A DNA stretch of 7,035 bases from an uncultured Mollicutes bacterium (GTDB lineage Bacteria > Bacillota_I > Bacilli_A > RFN20 > CAG-826): contig URTN01000042.1 of assembly GCA_900550795.1 (NCBI GenBank), positions 1 to 7,035 on the forward strand, given 5' to 3'. The notes below the pieces were generated by a model. It saw only the letters and a program-made list of their open reading frames with translations. It ran no database searches and was not told the origin of the DNA. The position numbers and the translations under genes were made by a program. This document shows positions 6,208 through 7,035 of the stretch, piece after piece. Every line of letters begins with the position of its first letter. Positions within the stretch are counted from its first letter, which is position 1.

Positions 6208-7035
6208 TTAGTAATGTACCCTCTTCTTCGATACCTTGAATTGAATCGCGGTAAAAATCATGATGATGATGAATAAGACAACCGCGCCAGAGCAGGCATA
6301 GCCTAGTGTTGGCTTAGATTCACCCATACGTTTATAGATGAAATAGACAACAGTAGTCATATTTTCCATGCCGGTGCTCTTGTCGAATTGTCCGCCAGTC
6401 TTTGGATCGAATAAACCAATGACTGAATTATATTCCTTAAATGCCCCGATAAATGAAGTAATCATGATATAGAGGATTTGAGGAGATAGCAATGGAACGG
6501 TAATCTTAAGCGATGTCTTTAATTTGTTGGATCCATCAACCTTAGCAGCATCATAATATTGCTGGTCGATATTTTGAAGTCCTCCAAGGAAAATCAAAAT
6601 CTTATATGGCAATGAATGCCAGACAATATAGAAACAAATCGCAAAGAAGGCAGACCAGTAATTTACTAATCCAGTACCTGCCGCTGCACTTGGGTTAGGA
6701 TAGATCCAAGGGAATCCCTTGACACCAAATATCGCGTTAAATACACCATATTGGGTATCAAATATAACTGCAAATACCATACCAATGGCAATCGCATTAG
6801 TTACATAAGGCATGAAGAAGATTGTTTGGAATACTTTCTTGAATACCTTGATTGAATTTAACCCAATTGCAATTATCAAAGACAAGATAATGGAAATCGG
6901 AACTGTAACGAATGTCAAAAGCAATGTATTTGGCAAGGCAGTCAACATGAATTCGTTGTAATAAGTTTGATTCTTGCCGAAAGGAGTAAGGATATCGATG
7001 TAATTATCGAAGGTAAATCCCTTATTGGCCCCGGT
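6208..7035 (-). CDS. ABC transporter permease, UgpA/MalF class (5' end cut by window edge)
   Basis: This is one of two inner-membrane subunits of a binding-protein-dependent importer of the carbohydrate (CUT1) type. The frame is open from the right edge, so the Met at 6948 is internal. The 29 codons before it read as the usual periplasmic stretch (FTFDNYIDIL, then YYNEFM) ahead of LPNTLLLTF. The visible 275 residues hold about five membrane segments (fragment residues 35-60, 68-92, 124-150, 183-205, 245-267). The EAA loop that docks to the ATPase is at 161-182: YDAAKVDGSNKLKTSLKITV followed by PLLSPQ, with the expected AA, DG and P. The family is normally about 290-320 residues, so roughly 20-40 residues including the first helix are missing. 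The TAA stop is 1 bp before the next permease start. UgpA is the closest match from memory, suggested mainly by the UgpB-like binding protein. The substrate cannot be read from this subunit. Confidence 0.93.
   Translation of the reverse strand, partial: TGANKGFTFDNYIDILTPFGKNQTYYNEFMLTALPNTLLLTFVTVPISIILSLIIAIGLNSIKVFKKVFQTIFFMPYVTNAIAIGMVFAVIFDTQYGVFNAIFGVKGFPWIYPNPSAAAGTGLVNYWSAFFAICFYIVWHSLPYKILIFLGGLQNIDQQYYDAAKVDGSNKLKTSLKITVPLLSPQILYIMITSFIGAFKEYNSVIGLFDPKTGGQFDKSTGMENMTTVVYFIYKRMGESKPTLGYACSGAVVLFIIIMIFTAIQFKVSKKRVHY
6219..6226 (-). promoter_or_regulatory. Weak ribosome binding site for the second permease
   Basis: GAAGAGGG lies 12 nt before the ATG at 6206, inside the end of the first permease gene. 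The spacing is longer than for the other genes here. With a 1-bp gap between stop and start, reinitiation by ribosomes finishing the first permease is plausible. That would keep the two subunits in similar amounts. Confidence 0.45.

Noticed and set aside
6946..6948. Met at 6948 as the start of the first permease
   Set aside because: The frame stays open for 29 codons to the window edge and those residues match the family's periplasmic segment; a start here would delete the first helix.

Overview
This is an AT-rich window (about 40% G+C by eye) in which every credible gene lies on the minus strand. It therefore reads from the right edge to the left edge. The genes suggest a low-GC Bacillota/Mycoplasmatota-type bacterium. 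Three of the six genes encode lipoproteins with short Lys/Arg-Ser/Leu signal peptides and a clear lipobox (LTSC, LASC, LAAC). Ribosome binding sites are strong AGGAG-type sequences. TGA acts as a stop: all 21 Trp codons I count in the six genes are TGG, and one gene ends with TGA at a terminator. This argues against Mycoplasma/Spiroplasma-type code 4. It fits Acholeplasma-, Izemoplasma-, RF39- or Erysipelotrichia-like lineages, but I cannot name the species.

Layout, in transcription order. (1) 7035-6208: an ABC sugar-type permease of the UgpA/MalF class, with its N-terminus cut by the window edge. (2) 6206-5262: the second permease, UgpE/MalG class, 1 bp downstream. (3) 5222-3705: a UgpB-like substrate-binding lipoprotein. 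(4) 3685-1799: a 628-residue lipoprotein with a complete staphylococcal-nuclease (SNase) active site and an OB-fold domain like that of Bacillus YhcR. (5) 1799-1359: an unrecognised 146-residue protein with two membrane helices, overlapping the nuclease gene by one base (TAATG). A rho-independent terminator at 1360-1334 follows directly and shares bases with the last stop codon. (6) After an extended -10 promoter (TGATATAAT), 1272 to the left edge encodes the first 424 residues of a further surface lipoprotein made of Ig-like and OB-fold-like domains. It continues beyond the window.

Genes 1-5 look like one operon: spacings are 1, 39, 19 and -1 bp, with no internal terminator and one terminator at the end. 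The most interesting reading is a surface nucleic-acid scavenging module. A membrane-tethered calcium-type nuclease would cut extracellular DNA or RNA, and a co-transcribed UgpB-like binding protein with its permeases would import a phosphorylated or nucleoside-containing product. A similar pairing of an SNase lipoprotein with an ABC transporter is known in mycoplasmas (Mhp379/MnuA-type loci, from memory). The substrate here is inferred, not shown. No transporter ATPase is encoded in the window; it must lie upstream or be shared.

No tRNA, rRNA, CRISPR array, insertion sequence or long repeat was seen. No stretch over 300 bases lacks a gene.
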